NCBI RefSeq assembly: GCF_029227915.1
Contig: NC_079888.1
Span: forward strand, 3,855,001 to 3,919,000
DNA length: 64,000 nt
Reading direction: 5' to 3'
Origin: Hydractinia symbiolongicarpus
Taxonomy: Eukaryota; Cnidaria; Hydrozoa; Anthoathecata; Hydractiniidae
The notes below the pieces were generated by a model that had not been told where the DNA came from, did not search any database, and saw nothing but the letters and a program-made list of their open reading frames with translations. Shown piece by piece: positions 48,791 through 62,467 of the stretch (its first letter is position 1; each line of letters opens with the position of its first letter). The position numbers and the translations under genes are program-made.

Positions 48791-49181
48791 TAAAATGTAC
48801 ACACAAAAAAGTAAACAATAATTCATGAAATTTGAATGCTGTCAAACGTCCAAATAAGATCCAAGTTTCGAACTAAACGAAATATGGAAGCAATACATCT
48901 AATAAGTTTTGTAAGGCGAAATATTGACCATCGTTTTCAAATGTCTCACATCTTAAGTTCTTCAAACAAGAATAGCAGAAATCCACTAATTAATACTCCC
49001 GAATCATCATCAACTACTATCTATTCAAAAAACAAGTTTAATGTGATGTTTCCAAATTTTTTTTTCGTTTATTTCTGATTCATTTCGACAATTGTTCGTT
49101 TCATTTTACAACAAAAATAACCACTCCAAATTTGCTTTCTGATTCAGCTTATAAATCGTTTAGCCGTAATGGTAATCGTTT

Positions 49182-49293
49182 AGCCGGGCGTTACGTAGAG
49201 AACAGCAACCTCGGTTGTTTGCATGGACCTTACTGCGTTCGGTCCATGACGTCAAAACCTCGGTTGCTATTTCCTCGTGTAGCGCGCCCGGCT
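49182..49293. mobile_element. Foldback element, AGCCGGGCG ends
   Basis: AGCCGGGCG...CAGCAACCTCGGTTG faces AACCTCGGTTGCTATTTCCT...GCGCCCGGCT, with an inner CATGGACC / GGTCCATG palindrome. A related half-copy is at 61713. Confidence 0.65.
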
Positions 49294-51354
49294 GGATTTT
49301 GCAAGCGGACAATACGGGTTTAACGACTTAGCGCACTTCATGACGGACCGATGAGCTTAAAATGTAAGCAAGCACGAAAAACAAGTTTTAAGAAGCATCG
49401 GTAATAATTTTATATCAGATTAACTACTGCAATACATTCATCGATAAAAATATTCTCGTAGGATAGAAATAAGAACAATGTCAAGTTTAATTGCTAAAAT
49501 AACCAGATTATTCAGCAACATTCTGTCTGGATGCTTCTTCAACATAGCTAGTTAACTAGCTACATTGCTAGCCATAAAAAACGATGATCTGATATCCAGT
49601 TTCTATCGAACTTACTAAATACAGGACGACGAATTTATAACGCGTCTCCCTTATTCTCGGACTTGTTCCTTCTGTCAATATAAAACTCTTAAAAGCCTAT
49701 ATTATTCCACTACTCTATTCGGCGATTCGGTTCAGTTTTGTTGCCGCAGTGATGATTGACATTTGACTTAATTGACGAATCGCCCTTAGTCATTGCACCG
49801 ACCTCGCAAGCTCGGTCGACACTTAGACCTCGGACAATATTTTGCGGTACAGCCCGGGGTAATCGGTTATTATTGTATTAGGACTAACTCGCACGTGAAT
49901 GAAATTTTGCTTGAATTATTGCGATTTGTGAGTTTTAGCAGCAAGGAGGTTAAAAACAAGTTAAAAGTCTAAATAACATGATTTGCATGCATGATATGTA
50001 ACTTGGACACATTTTCATAGAAAGTGCAAGCGCGTATCCAGGGTTAGTCAGATAAATTGGCTGACTTAGTGTAAATTTGACGAAAAATGTGAGCCAAGCG
50101 AATGATGTCGACGATCCAGGTTGCCGACGGAGCACGTTAAAAAATCTGTTCAGATTCTACTTTAAAGTGTGCACCGCAAGAAAACTCGTCTCCTAAGCAT
50201 CTTGTATCTTCTGACTTCGGGGCGGCGATGTCGTGAATATATAAAATAGAAACAACATATTATGAAAACTAGGTTGATATGTTTTAATTTTTAAATTTTG
50301 CTGATGTCTGCAACTAACCACACATGTTAATTTAGAAATAAGACCTTCGAGTAACGCAGTACCACTCCAACCTAAATAAGACCATTAATCATTTTTGAAA
50401 TTATGTATTCTGCCTTATGGAGATCAGCCTTTATGGTCGACCTAACGATTAGATTGTTCCTTTTACTCACACTTGCTATGGCTCCTTGAAAGAAATCAGT
50501 TATAAAATCACAAGCATTGGAGTTCACTTTTCTTTTTATCTCTCGCCTTTTTTACCCTGCCAGTATTTTTACAGAACACGATTCTAAACAACACAAGGCT
50601 AATTAATTAACACTTACGACAGCTGAAAAAATTAAACAAACAAACAAACAAAAGTTGAGAAAGAAGCAAGTTTGTAAGTTCTTGTCAGAAAAACATTTTT
50701 AAAGCATACAAAGCGTTTTTTATTGTATTTGTAATGTTTCCTCAAAAAATTATTTTTAACTACTGAATTTGTCGTAAAAATAACAATATACCGTTTAAAT
50801 CTAGGAATGTAAGTCCACCTTAATATATGCACCCCCTACACATTGCATTTGCATTGCAGTTGAATTTCTTTTACAGCTTAAAACGCTCAACTCTTGGTAG
50901 ACGGAAACTTCTTGCACATGTTTTAAATTTCTTTTGCCATTTGTGTACAGAAACGTTCAGCAGACAGTTATAGTAGATAAAAGTTAAAACGCGCATACCC
51001 TGGCAAACATACTTTAACTAAGCGATTTATCTTAAATTTACTCGATTGTGAATTTAATAAACTAACGAATTGTGTCCAATGGGGATAACGCCATATTTTA
51101 ACATGACCAGTTGTGAATTTTGAATCACATTCATAACAATTAGTAACACAGACTAGCTCACAAACACATCAAAGATGAGAAATTAGTCCTGAGCTGTGCA
51201 TGATGAGCAATTTACTATTTTTATCTATCGGTGGCAAATTCGTCAACCAAGCTTGCGACCCTGCTTTTTCCTATTTCATTCAGAAATAATTAATTTTTGT
51301 TCAATCAGTTTAAGCCGTTTAGATCTGTTTGTAAACTAAGGAAGAATTAGCTCA

Positions 51355-51475
51355 TGCTACTCTAAACGCTACTCTACGCTACACAACGCCAGTTTAAACC
51401 TTACTCTACGCTACTCCTAGCTCTACTCTACTGTACCCCACGCTGCTACTGTACACTACTCTACGCTAATTAAGC
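51355..51475 (+). repeat. CTACTCTACG-rich simple repeat
   Basis: Degenerate repeats of CTACTCTACGCTA over about 120 bp, upstream of SLC41A. Confidence 0.75.
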
Positions 51476-51851
51476 ACGAATAAACGTGATAAAAAAACCA
51501 ACTTTTTCAGCAACACTTTTTACTTTTTAAAGAAATATTAAATGACATGCAAGGGTAACAGGCTCTAAGAAATACGATTAATTCGACAACATACAGCTTA
51601 TTATTTAAAAACCATCTCACCAGAGGCCTAGATCCAATTCTTGTTTCTAAATGCCGCAACATCAGTTTTGATGTTTCAGATCTTTACTAACGAACTATAT
51701 GGGTACTACATAAAGTCCCTGTTGGTATGCTTTTATCCACAAGAAGAGAACAAAGATGGTGCGGTAGCCGTTACTATCATGACGATTTCCACACGTCGCC
51801 ACTGGTCACACGAAATTTCAAGTGTTTTATTTTTAGATCTGCTTGCTGAAC

Positions 51852-54800
51852 ATGAATAATGATAACAAACAAAAGAAAACGATTAACTCTATGAACGAAA
51901 GCAACACGGCATATAATCTGCGAAGGAGAAATGTTGAAATGGTTCCTAAAATAGCTGTGTCAACAACAACCATGCCTGCTGAAATAAGTTATCCTATTTC
52001 TTCCTCAACTGACAGTGAAAATTTTGAGAAAAATAGGAAGATCAGCCATGTCAGAAGAAGAGTAGATAGCGAAAGTGAAAACCCTGTAAATATTTTTCAC
52101 CCAGAAGAAAATCCAAATAATGTTCTTTGGGAGAAACAACAAAAAATTAAAGAGAATGATGATAAGAGAAAGAAAGAGGAAAATTTGGATATTGACTCTG
52201 AAAAGGAGAAATTGCTTTTCAGCAATGATGAGCACGAAGATTTGAATATTTTGCTTCTAAGTACTTCTGTAAAAGATGAAAGTAGTTTAGCAATAGCGCT
52301 ACAAGTGTTTGTTCCCTTTTTAATAGCTGGTTTGGGAACTGTTGCTGCTGGGATTTTGTTGGACAAAGTTCAAGTATGCTTTTAATAGTAATAATTTAAA
52401 TTCTGGCAAAAATTACAAATGAAAAGCGTGCTATACAGTTAGGCAGGAAAACAGATTAGGGACAAGGATGATGACTCGTAGAAAGCGCCGTATATGTGAG
52501 GGCAGCAGCGGGTGTTTTTACGATTTTTGTAAGGGTTATGTCTAACTGCCCGGAAAAGCCTGGGCCTGTCTGAAACTGCCTGAATTGTGCCCAAAATGCA
52601 ACGAGCGCGAGCTTATATTTCTCATTTAAATTTTAAAGAAGGAAGGTGCTATTTTGTCGTTGTACTCTCAGTTTATTATTTGTGGGATTTCATTACACCT
52701 ATTTATGGAATAAATGATATAAAAACAGTTTATATATTCAAGAACTCTTCCACTACCACTGCTCGACATTAAAAGAATAAATTATACAAGGTAATAAATG
52801 CTTAAAAATGTTGTTTTGAGTGGATTTGGGTTTCTCCAGGGAAATTTGGTTTTTGCGGCGTTTTCAGCGAGTCAGCACCCTTGTGATCAGGGCTGCTGAC
52901 AAAAAATATGATATGTTCACATCCTTAAAGAGCCTGTAAAAACAAGCCTTTTTTATTTTTTTGATTGGTACAAGTAAATTACTTTCCAGAACCAAAATCA
53001 ACATAAGGAAAACCACTCACCTTATATAGGCTTTTCATGAATATATCTGGCCAATCTGCCAATGTGTCCTGTTTGTAAACACGCATTGGCTCATCTTTTA
53101 ACAATGGTCCCATTTTTAAACAGTGTCACCCACTGCGTGTAAACTAACAACCTTGCAGCATTTCATACCAAAAGTACATGAAAAATACTCATTAGAACAA
53201 TAAATTGATATTTTTTAAAATTCAAATCAGTAAAAGAACAAATTTAAACAAAGTTTTCATCTACACTTTTCAAACATACATAGAAGCATACAATAATTCA
53301 GATTCGTTTTTAAACTAAGAAATGTGTTCTATACATACATAGTATACTTGTTGGATGATGTTTAGATAATGGTAACTGGTTATACATTCAGTTTAATATC
53401 AAGGAAAAAAGCACAAGTTTTGTTTTAACAAGAAAGCTTCATATGATCATGTTTTGATAGTTTTACAATAAAATACAAGGTTGCTTAAATTTACAATATA
53501 TATTGCATTTTGATAGTGTTAGTGACAATTTTGTATTGAATTTCGTGAAAGATTTGTATATATATGTGTATATATATGTATAAAAATCGTAGATATATAA
53601 TACGTGTGCGATTTTGAAAATTGTAAAACCCATTTACGTTATATGAATCATTTATATATGATTTCCATTATATGCAATTGAATTCAAACATATTCATATG
53701 AAAGTTCATACAAAGTTTGTAGATGACCCCTTATTAACTTCTTCTTAAATGCTTCCAAAAATACAAAATCAGTAGTTGAAAGAACACACACTAGTTACAT
53801 AAGTGTCAGTATATACCATAACAGCAAGCTAAAAATTTACATTCTACTTTACAGCATTGGAAAGTTTATGTTGATATTCCAGAAGTGTTCATTCTTGTTC
53901 CTGCATTGTTGGGATTAAAAGGAAATTTGGAAATGACTTTAGCCTCCAGATTATCTACTGCTGTAAGTAATTATTTGTATTGTCTTTGGAATGAATTATC
54001 AATCTTATTACATGAACTTTTTCCTCATACTATTGTCTATTCTTTCTTTAAGCTTGTAATCCTGCAGGTAGATGTACAGAAAACATGCCATTTTTTTAAT
54101 TAAAATAACTTTTATCATGCACCAAAAACATTTGGTCGGACTGAAGCTATCACGTGTACTTTTTTTCGGCCTGTTTTGCTGGGATCTCGGCTAGCGGGTC
54201 AGCTCATCGCTCATGCGATAGCAAATTGTGTTTTGTGGGAGTTTGTTTATGTTTGTTGATGAGAGGGACCTAACAAATACAGAACTTTTTATTGATTGCT
54301 ACTTTCTAGTGGTGTAAAACAAATCTAAGTGTATGTGAAACTGTTATCTATAGTGCAAGATACAGTGTATTTTGGGAGGAAATCTATTGACAAACAACTT
54401 ATAGAGGAGCAATAGTATCAGTATTGGTAATTAAGAGAATTTTGGGAAGAATTTTGAATCTCCAAATGTTGTTGTACACCTGTAAAAGGTGTAATGGCAT
54501 TTTTTAATTTGCCTGCATTAACTTTTCAATAGTGAGTAACTTCATTGTGTATCTATGTTTTTGTGCAGCTAAATGTTGGTTACATGGATACTAAAAAAGA
54601 ACGAAATAAAATCATTATAGGAAATATGGCTCTTACTCAGGTATTTCATTTAAATGATTTGAAAGCGCTCTATGTAATCTCATTTAATGCTTTCTTGGAT
54701 GTATTAATCCTTCTTCTTCTGTGTGGACATTTTGTCAGGTGTAAAACAAATGATTTGTGGCTTAAGCGTCTGTATTGAAAATGTCTATTATGTGCCCTTT

Positions 54801-57800
54801 CGACTTACTTTTTTATCTACATGTTTATTTTTATAAAAGCAAGTGTTAGAATTTCTGAATTTTAAACAATTTATGCATTCCTGCAAATAATTATAGTAAA
54901 CTTTTTACAACACATTCTTTCGGAACTTTTTTAGGCACAAGCACTGATTGTGGCTGCTTTAACTGCTATTGCAGCTGCTGTTTTTCGTTGGGTTGCAAAC
55001 GATACATTCAGCATACATCATGTGTTCCTGTTATGTGCCAGTTCTTTGATAACTGCGTCCTTGGCGAGTGCTATTCTAGGAGGAGTTATGGTGATTGTGA
55101 TCGTTTTGTCAGGATTGTATGGTTTAAACCCTGATAACATTGCAACACCTATAGCTGCAAGCTTAGGAGACTTAGTCACACTGGCTCTCCTGTCTGTTTT
55201 TAGTGACTTTTTGTATCAGAAGATAGGTATGCTTCCTTTTATTATGTGTTGATATCACTCCCTCAAAGTAGAAGAGGCGTAACTCCATATTTTTGAAAAT
55301 TCACATTCTGCTGGATGCTTTTATAGAATGGTTTCAACTCTATTTTTTTACATTCTGAAAATATTTAAAATCGTAATTTACACCGGGCAAATTAAACCTG
55401 GAAATTTCACCAAAACGATTAGCACAGCCTTAAGTCAGATTTACATTATTAAAGGCCTGTCATTTTGTGTAGCAAAATGCATTTTTATAATCTATATTAT
55501 ATATAATATCATATACGTCTGTCTGTTACTCAAAATGGTACTGCAAGACGCATGCGGTTATAAAACGGATAAGCAAACCTGTGGATATTTAGAATGTCAA
55601 AAATTAAGCCTCAACCTTTTAACTTTAAATCGATGTTCTTGCTTTTTTCTCATTATTGTGTCATTCTTGCGTCTTCATATTTTGTTGCTTAATTCCAGAT
55701 CTACTTCTTAAATCTATTTATGGGTAAACAATTTTTGTTAGCCTATAATTCTTCCTTATTTTATTGTCTTTGTAAAGTGTCCTACAAATTGTGTATATTT
55801 TGCACAACAAACTCATTTTCTACTGCACATGCATTTAATGTTTAATTTATAAACCTTCAGGTTGATCAAAATAATTGAACCGGCCCAACGTTTCAAAACC
55901 TAAAATCAGCATGCCCAAGCATGCTAAATGATAGACCTTCCAATTTGTCAAATCAAATAAATCGAGTTTGATCAATCAAATCGTGTATTTCTGCATTTAG
56001 CTTACATTAACTAATTAAATCTATTTCTCCTTTAGTAGACACCTACTAATGGCGCCCCAAGTGCTTAAATGTGAGTAGCAGTATGCTGTGCATATGGAAT
56101 GTCATTTTTCTCTTAGGCACTCATCATTGGATAGCTCCTTTAATATGTTTTGTGATCATAATGCTTCTTCCGATTTGGTTGTATCTATCTCATCATAACA
56201 AATACACACAAAACACACTGTACACTGGTTGGTCTCCTGTTATTCTTGCCATGTGTATTAGCAGGTACATGTATTTTGCTTTTACTGTGTAGTGGTGGTG
56301 ACTATGTTTACAAAAACTTAACAAAGAGATATACAACCCCAGACAAAATATGTATCGGGAGAGAGGCAGAATTTGTAAGATTGCAATCACAAGCAATTTA
56401 AAACACTGTTTCTATCTAAAAAACAAGCCTTCCGGGCTTGTAAAGTTTACTTGTCAATGTTCACAGCAAATATAAGGTTATTTGACGAGATTCAAAATCT
56501 TAAAGGGTGCTAATTTTTGCTAATGTCATTTTGTCTTAATTCTACCATATTTCAAACATTCTGGGTCGTGAGGGGGATTGTTCGATAAAGCGAACATTGT
56601 GAACAGTGCAGCTAGCGCATTTTCTATGTTGGTTACTTGGCTTACACCCCTGCCAAAGTGAGACTTTAGCATAACTTACCAGCTACAGAGTAATGTTGCT
56701 TGCCCATTTTTAAAAAAGATAAAAAATGGATAATTTATTACTATTACGTCCATGTTTGTAGGAATAGTAGTTATTGTTAATAATATCAGTGAACACAACC
56801 AGGTATTTTCGAAAACTAATTTGATCATGCAAAAGTGCAGAAATAACCGTATTATTTCGATAAAAATACGATTTTATTGAAATATTATCAAACATTACTC
56901 TAAAGGAAGAAAGTTTTTCGAAAGGTAAACCCTGCAACAATTGCTAAAGTTTATATCCTTAAAATATAATGAAACAGGCTATTCTGGAAAGATAATTCTC
57001 ACGATTTTTTATTTTTGCTAGATTTTTTTTTGAGATAAAAAATTCCTTTTTACATTGCTTTCATCCTTATTGTAAGGTTTCGTGTAATACTTGTTAACCA
57101 ACGCCTCAACGATTTAAGGTTTTTGTTTAATCTGCTGTTGATATTTTTTATGCATGCCCATATTTTTTGTAGTGGTGGTGGCTTAATCCTCAGTACGATT
57201 GTGCAAAAGTATATTGGACTAGCTGTTTTCAGTCCTGTTATTAACGGTATGGATTTTCTAACAAGTGTCAAATTAGTTACTAACCTTTTTTTTTACATTT
57301 CTTTCTGGGAAAAAAATAATATAACTCCACCCAAAAATAGCTCCCTAAAAAAGCTCTTGATTGAAGAAATGCCTGAGGTATATATGCGGATCTAATGGCT
57401 GTGCGAAAAACAAACAAACTGGATTCAATACTTATTCAACCCCTATTTTTATTTTCCACTGAAAAGATCAAAACAAAGTTTGGATGTTCTGAAACTTGTT
57501 ACTTATCTTAATGATTGTTCCGACCAATTTCATACCATGTTTGTTTAAGAAAGTGTTGTGTATACTAAAAGAAATAGGATATTTCTATGGGCCCAAACTA
57601 TCTGGGCCGAACATCTTGTCGTACGTAGTTTATTACCTTTTTTTATTGTCTACGCAAGTTTGCATGGTGGCCACACTTAAATCTCCTAATTAGCCTGAAA
57701 TTTGCACCCATTATTTATTCTTCGTAGAATCTAACATTTTTTATTTTTTTTTAAAGTGGTTGAAAGAAATTTTCGCTAAAATTTAATTTAATTTCGCGGT

Positions 57801-59993
57801 TAACATAGCCGACGTTGCTAAGTTTCTCAAAATTTAATTTTGCGATTTACTGTTTCTCTAATTTTGGCAGAAATTAAATTCTGTGAAAATTTCTTACCAC
57901 GATAATTTATTAACTGTTTATTTCCTCCTAAAATTTGATCAAAATCTCTTAAAGTATGAAATGCTTTATACATTTTTGTATTTTTTTAAATTATCCTTAA
58001 AACCTAAATTTTCTTAAAGCCTTCTACAATTATTAAATTTGTGGCCACCATGCATTAGGCTAAGGTGAGTTTCGCTGATATCCTAACCTGAGGCCTAACT
58101 AGAATAGCAAAAAAATCAACGAAATGTTTTAATGAATTGGTTCTTTCTTTCTATTCAGGTGTCGGTGGTAATTTAGTGGCAGTGCAAGCAAGTCGTATAG
58201 CAACAGCTTTACATAAAGAAGTCTCACCTGGTATTCTACCTGACAGAACTAACTATGGCTGCATTACTACTTTCTGCAAAGCAGGTTGAGCTTTTTTTAG
58301 CAACGTTCTCCCCTTTTCCTTTATTATTTATTAGTACTTGTTTGAAGCCCGACTGGGTTTTTTCAGCCAATATAAATGGGTCTAGAATAGAGGGCATGTT
58401 CTAGCAAAAAGCCCTTAACTTTTTATTAAATTTACACAATTTAATCACTTCCATCGCTTAAGTCAATCCTAAAAATTTCAGCTTAGTATCTTTTTTCTGT
58501 AAGATTTTATGCATATATAAGGATTTTTATCAAGATCGAAAAATTCTCTAAGATTCTGCTGGGATAAGTTTTAGAGTTAAATTATCTGTCTTGGAAAAGG
58601 TAAAATCATCAAAATTCCGTCCCTGTAGGGAAAATTTTAAAAATGCATTTTTAGGCATATTTTTTGGAAATCAATAAAAGTAGAAGATTTCAAATTTGAA
58701 GTCCTTCATTCCAGACCCTTGGTGATATTGTCTGGAATGACTCATCTACTATTTCGAGAAATGTAAAAACTGTTTGGCCGTTCGATTAGCATATTTCCTG
58801 TCTTTTCTGTATTTCGCCCTTTTCGTTTTAAATGATTATTAGAGGTGTATTTAACTTGTTTTGTACTAACCATATGTTGCATATTTTAATCCAAAAGTGA
58901 AAAAAGCGTAACTTATCATCATCAGGATTCTGGAATTAACGTGTTTTCCATACTGGCATGGGTTGGCCAGGGCATATTAATGCCCCCAAACTGATCTAGA
59001 CTTTGTTGGTTTTAAATTAAATTTCTCTGAATCAAGTTTGTTTTTATTAGCACCTGCCAAGCTCTATGAATTCTCCTTTTGATTATTCATCCCTTAAGAA
59101 TTTTGTTATCAATTAAGCCATCTTCGAGTTGAGTATAGTACTTGTTTTGAAGAAAAGCCACCATCAAAAGCAATTCTAACAAATATTTATTGTAATATTT
59201 TCTCTTTCGTTTTTAGGAGGACATTCTCGTACTGCACGTGTTTTGTTAACTATGTCCATCCCTGGTCACATCGTCTTTTTAGCAATCATAGCGAATACCA
59301 AGTCTGGTCACACAAGCCCTACTGCCAGATTTGTTTGCTTTTATTTATTAGCAGGATTCATTCAGGTTTGTCTATTGTTGCATTTAATAGTGGGATTTTA
59401 CTGGCGAACTTAATGCTTCTTAGTTGTTTTAAAAATTACCCACAAGCGTTCAAGTGAAATCATCTGAGAGGCAAAAGTTATAAACAAACCGTAAACATTG
59501 TTTGAAACGGCTTTAGGATTTTAACTTCTACCTCATTTTTGGGCTACGAAAATGGGTGTTGGTAGTGACTTGCGGGAAACTCCTATGAGAAATATATAGC
59601 GTAGTAGGTATAGGACAAAATGCGTGTTGCCCTGTTAAACTCTGTAAAAAGAGTGGATTGTACAGTGTTCAGTCCAAATATTATTTCTCGTGGAAGCGAA
59701 CGTAGGTAAACTGAATATTTTCAACTAAAATTGCCATGGATTAGACCACTCTCTTGCGTCACTTGTCTGAATTGTTTGAGCATCACAGTTCACAAATTTA
59801 TTCTTAGGTTTCCATCCTCCTCTTCTTATGCAACTGGTTAGTTCACCTTCTGTGGAAATGGAAGAAGGATCCGGACAATTACTCCATTCCCTATCTGACA
59901 GCGCTTGGTGATTTGCTGGGTACAGCATTATTGGCAGTTGCTTTTCATGCGCTGTACTTACTTAGTGATAGAGATGTGGATGTTGGTGAATAA
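51852..59993 (+). CDS. SLC41A: SLC41A-family Mg2+ transporter, 9 exons, 558 aa
   Basis: Exons 51852-52373, 53855-53962, 54569-54640, 54935-55226, 56117-56264, 57173-57246, 58159-58284, 59217-59365 and 59808-59993 sum to 1677 nt with agreeing phases and GT-AG borders. The ATG at 51852 was chosen over upstream non-ATG codons in the same frame. The N-terminus (1 to about 140) is polar and acidic; membrane segments follow from about 147. Two MgtE-type halves are present: [16 protein letters not shown] (299-314) and [16 protein letters not shown] (518-533), the paired signature of SLC41 proteins, plus [23 protein letters not shown]41A1/A2 act as Na+/Mg2+ exchangers or Mg2+ carriers at the plasma membrane; SLC41A3 is mitochondrial. 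Which paralogue this corresponds to cannot be settled by eye. Introns contain a LINE tail and a possible minus-strand exon. Confidence 0.95.
53021..53113 (-). CDS. Possible short coding exon opposite SLC41A intron 1
   Basis: On the minus strand ATG at 53113-53111 opens 31 codons ([20 protein letters not shown] continuing [11 protein letters not shown]) that end exactly at AAG|GTGAGT, a strong donor. The composition (charged and aromatic residues, a DWPD motif) looks coding rather than random. A TGTTTTTACAG acceptor follows at about 52930, but that exon would hit a stop after two codons. It could be the first exon of a nested or overlapping gene, a micropeptide, or a retrocopy remnant. I do not recognise the family. 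Confidence 0.35.
58915..59065 (-). mobile_element. LINE 3' tail in SLC41A intron 7
   Basis: ATCATCATCAGGATTCTGG, then GTTTTCCATACTGGCATGGG and a CATATTAATG segment match the 38489-38620 LINE tail in the same order, more diverged. Confidence 0.6.
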
Positions 59994-62397
59994 CATGGTA
60001 TGAATTGGGTTTAGCAGTCTGCAGTTAGTCGTGGAACTGCTGGTGGGTAGTGGGCAAGGCGAGGGATAAATGAGGGTTGCCATACCTCCCCAAAACTCCT
60101 AAATTTGATAGTCTTCTTAAAACTTCTCAATTCTCCATGAGTTTGGACTTTTTTCTTAAAACTCGGAAACTAGATTGTTTAAGAACTTTTTCCGCAAGTT
60201 TCGCAACCTGTTGCATTTGTTATTCAATGGAATTACTACATGGGTACAGCGATAATCTGTTTTTCACTCGTTCCAATTAAAATCCCCTTAAATGTCCTTA
60301 ATTTTTATTATGAAAATTCCGTCATCTTGTCAAAGAAGGTTAATAATTCTCATCAAAACTGCTTAAATACGTTCTCAAATTTTCTTAATAAGTTTTTAAA
60401 TCTTTTTTGCTCGGGATAAACATGGAAAGGTAAGAATGGTATGAAGATAAGAGTGGCAACCCTATAAAAAAACGTCAGACTATGACGTATTATTAATGGT
60501 CTATTTTTTTCTGCGACGAGTATAGCTTACGTTTGAGTATGGAATTAATTTTTAGGAAGGAAATGCTAGAATGTGTATATCCTTTTGTTTAAAATGTTTT
60601 TCGAAGAATTTTTTTTTTTTTGGCAAAAAGCCTGGTATATTTATGTAACCAATTTGACATTTAGCTAGCATCTCGGATTTTTATTATTATTATTCTCGGC
60701 TTTATTTTGAAAGTGTTTTATGTATACATATTTAAATTTTGGAATTTTTTAACTATCTTTTTTTTTGGAAAAGAAGAAAAAAGGGAAAATATTTAAATTA
60801 TGAGATTGTGAAAATATAGAAGATTTGTATCCACGTATTCTCATTTCTTTAGCAGGCAAAGAAGCTTCAGTCTGAATATTGCCTCTTGCGTGTTATTTTG
60901 AATTCTTATGGTTTTAGTCAAACCTGTAAAATGTTTAAATTTATCTTGGCCATTACATTGATGATTTTGAGGTGTAAATTATTATGATTCCAGCGCTTGC
61001 TATAAATGTTGCGGCAAATTAACTGCGTTTTGACAAATTCGCTTTCAATTTTTCTATGAAATTATTTTGAACAGACCGTTTCGCGAGAGTGAGATTTTGC
61101 AAATTGCAATATAGCGATTTAGAGATTACCTTAGAAGGGTAAATTTTTGTCACTTCGTAAAATTCTACTAATACTTTTTTATTTTAATTTTTTTAAAATT
61201 TCGTGCGATAAAACTTTCGTCACCAATCAAAGATTTAGCCACATGCTACATAATCCTTATTCAGTTGCTTTAAAGAAATCATGTATCTAGCATACAAAGA
61301 CTTAAATTGGTCCAAAAATAAGGCGTTGCAGTTAGCATATCCCTAGTTGAACAAAACAGCTTCAGCATATACTTCAGGTTCAGGTACTTTTACCAGTAAA
61401 CCTGATTACAAGAACTAAAAAGAAAATATTTAATTTAAAAGAAAAAAACATGTCAACAGCACACTACACTCTTAGGTTATTTGTCTGCTTCAATTAATAC
61501 TAAGGGGAAAAAGTAACTTTTCAAAACTTCATTTTGGTTGTTTTTTTCTTTAGTTCTTGACGGTAATTTATATATGACATAATTATTGTGTAAAACTGAT
61601 TTGATTTCGATATTAAAAGGCATGGGTGAAAAGTAATTCTAATCGATTTTAATGATGCTTGTATTAGATTGGATTTAGTCAAACGATTTGAATTAATGTT
61701 TTAGCATATAAAGCGTTTGGCCGGGCGCTACGAGAAAATAGCGACCAACGTACTGAGGTCCATGCAAACAACTCGAAACGATTCTGAAATAAGCAACCGT
61801 GCTCTTAATCGAGAATATAGTGAAAAAACGTGAAGTGGAAAAAGCGTAGTAGCAAAGTCCGCAAATATTTATTAAATATTTGCCAAATTTTATACCAATA
61901 AGGTATTCTGCACACACCTTCAAATAGATTTGGTACAAATTTCTTGTTTTTTTATATCACTTTCTTAATGTACTGGTCGTTGGCGTCTGGTAAAATGCAT
62001 AGAAATTAATATGTAGTACGTTCTTCTGGCGTTCGTGAATCTTTAACATATCGTGCGTTCTGTAGCACGAACAGGAGTCCTGGTACGTTTTATTTGCGAA
62101 TTTATACCACAGCCCGTATAACGAAATACCTGTCCAAATTGCACTATTTTATCAAAACAAAAGGAAAATTAAATCAATGATTGCTACACTAGACAACAAA
62201 CATAATATCGGTAGAACGTAGAAGAGTGTAACAAGAAAGAAGTACGGGTACTTGAAAGAAATGATTTAATTACATAGAGTGAACGATAGGTTACGAATCA
62301 TTGAAGAAATGTCAAATCAATTTGATATGAATGTAAATAACGTTACATCAAATAACGAAAACACGCGTGAAATTCGTTACGACGATGTTACGTTAAA
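59994..62397. other. Downstream of SLC41A: mostly unique AT-rich sequence
   Basis: No gene was recognised. It holds the SLC41A 3' UTR, whose poly(A) site I could not fix, and a half-copy of the AGCCGGGCG foldback (61713-61775). Confidence 0.5.
61713..61775 (+). repeat. Half-copy of the AGCCGGGCG foldback family
   Basis: GCGTTTGGCCGGGCGCTACG, then AAAATAGCGACC and GGTCCATGCAAACAA, matches one arm and the inner part of 49182-49293. Confidence 0.5.
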
Positions 62398-62467
62398 CAT
62401 TTTCACCCCAGAGCTCTTTGAGATAAACTTGAGGTTTTAATCTCAAAGAGCTCTGGGGACGAGAATG
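62398..62467. mobile_element. Foldback, best copy of the CTCGTCCCC family
   Basis: CCCCAGAGCTCTTTGAGAT and its perfect complement ATCTCAAAGAGCTCTGGGG face each other over a 14-bp spacer, framed by CATTTTCA / GACGAGAATG. It is inserted just upstream of, or at the edge of, the retroelement ORF. Confidence 0.75.

Larger units (their letters stand above)
48062..51851. other. Intergenic region between tRNA-Sec and SLC41A
   Basis: It contains the E-box palindrome 48536-48587, MITEs 48620-48790 and 49182-49293, and a CTACTCTACG-rich simple repeat at about 51355-51475. No protein exon was recognised. The SLC41A promoter should lie at its right end. Confidence 0.5.

Noticed and set aside
52005-52366. 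Two minus-strand ORFs opposite SLC41A exon 1
   Set aside because: Low-complexity Ser/Leu/Phe shadows of the Lys/Glu-rich N-terminus of the transporter.
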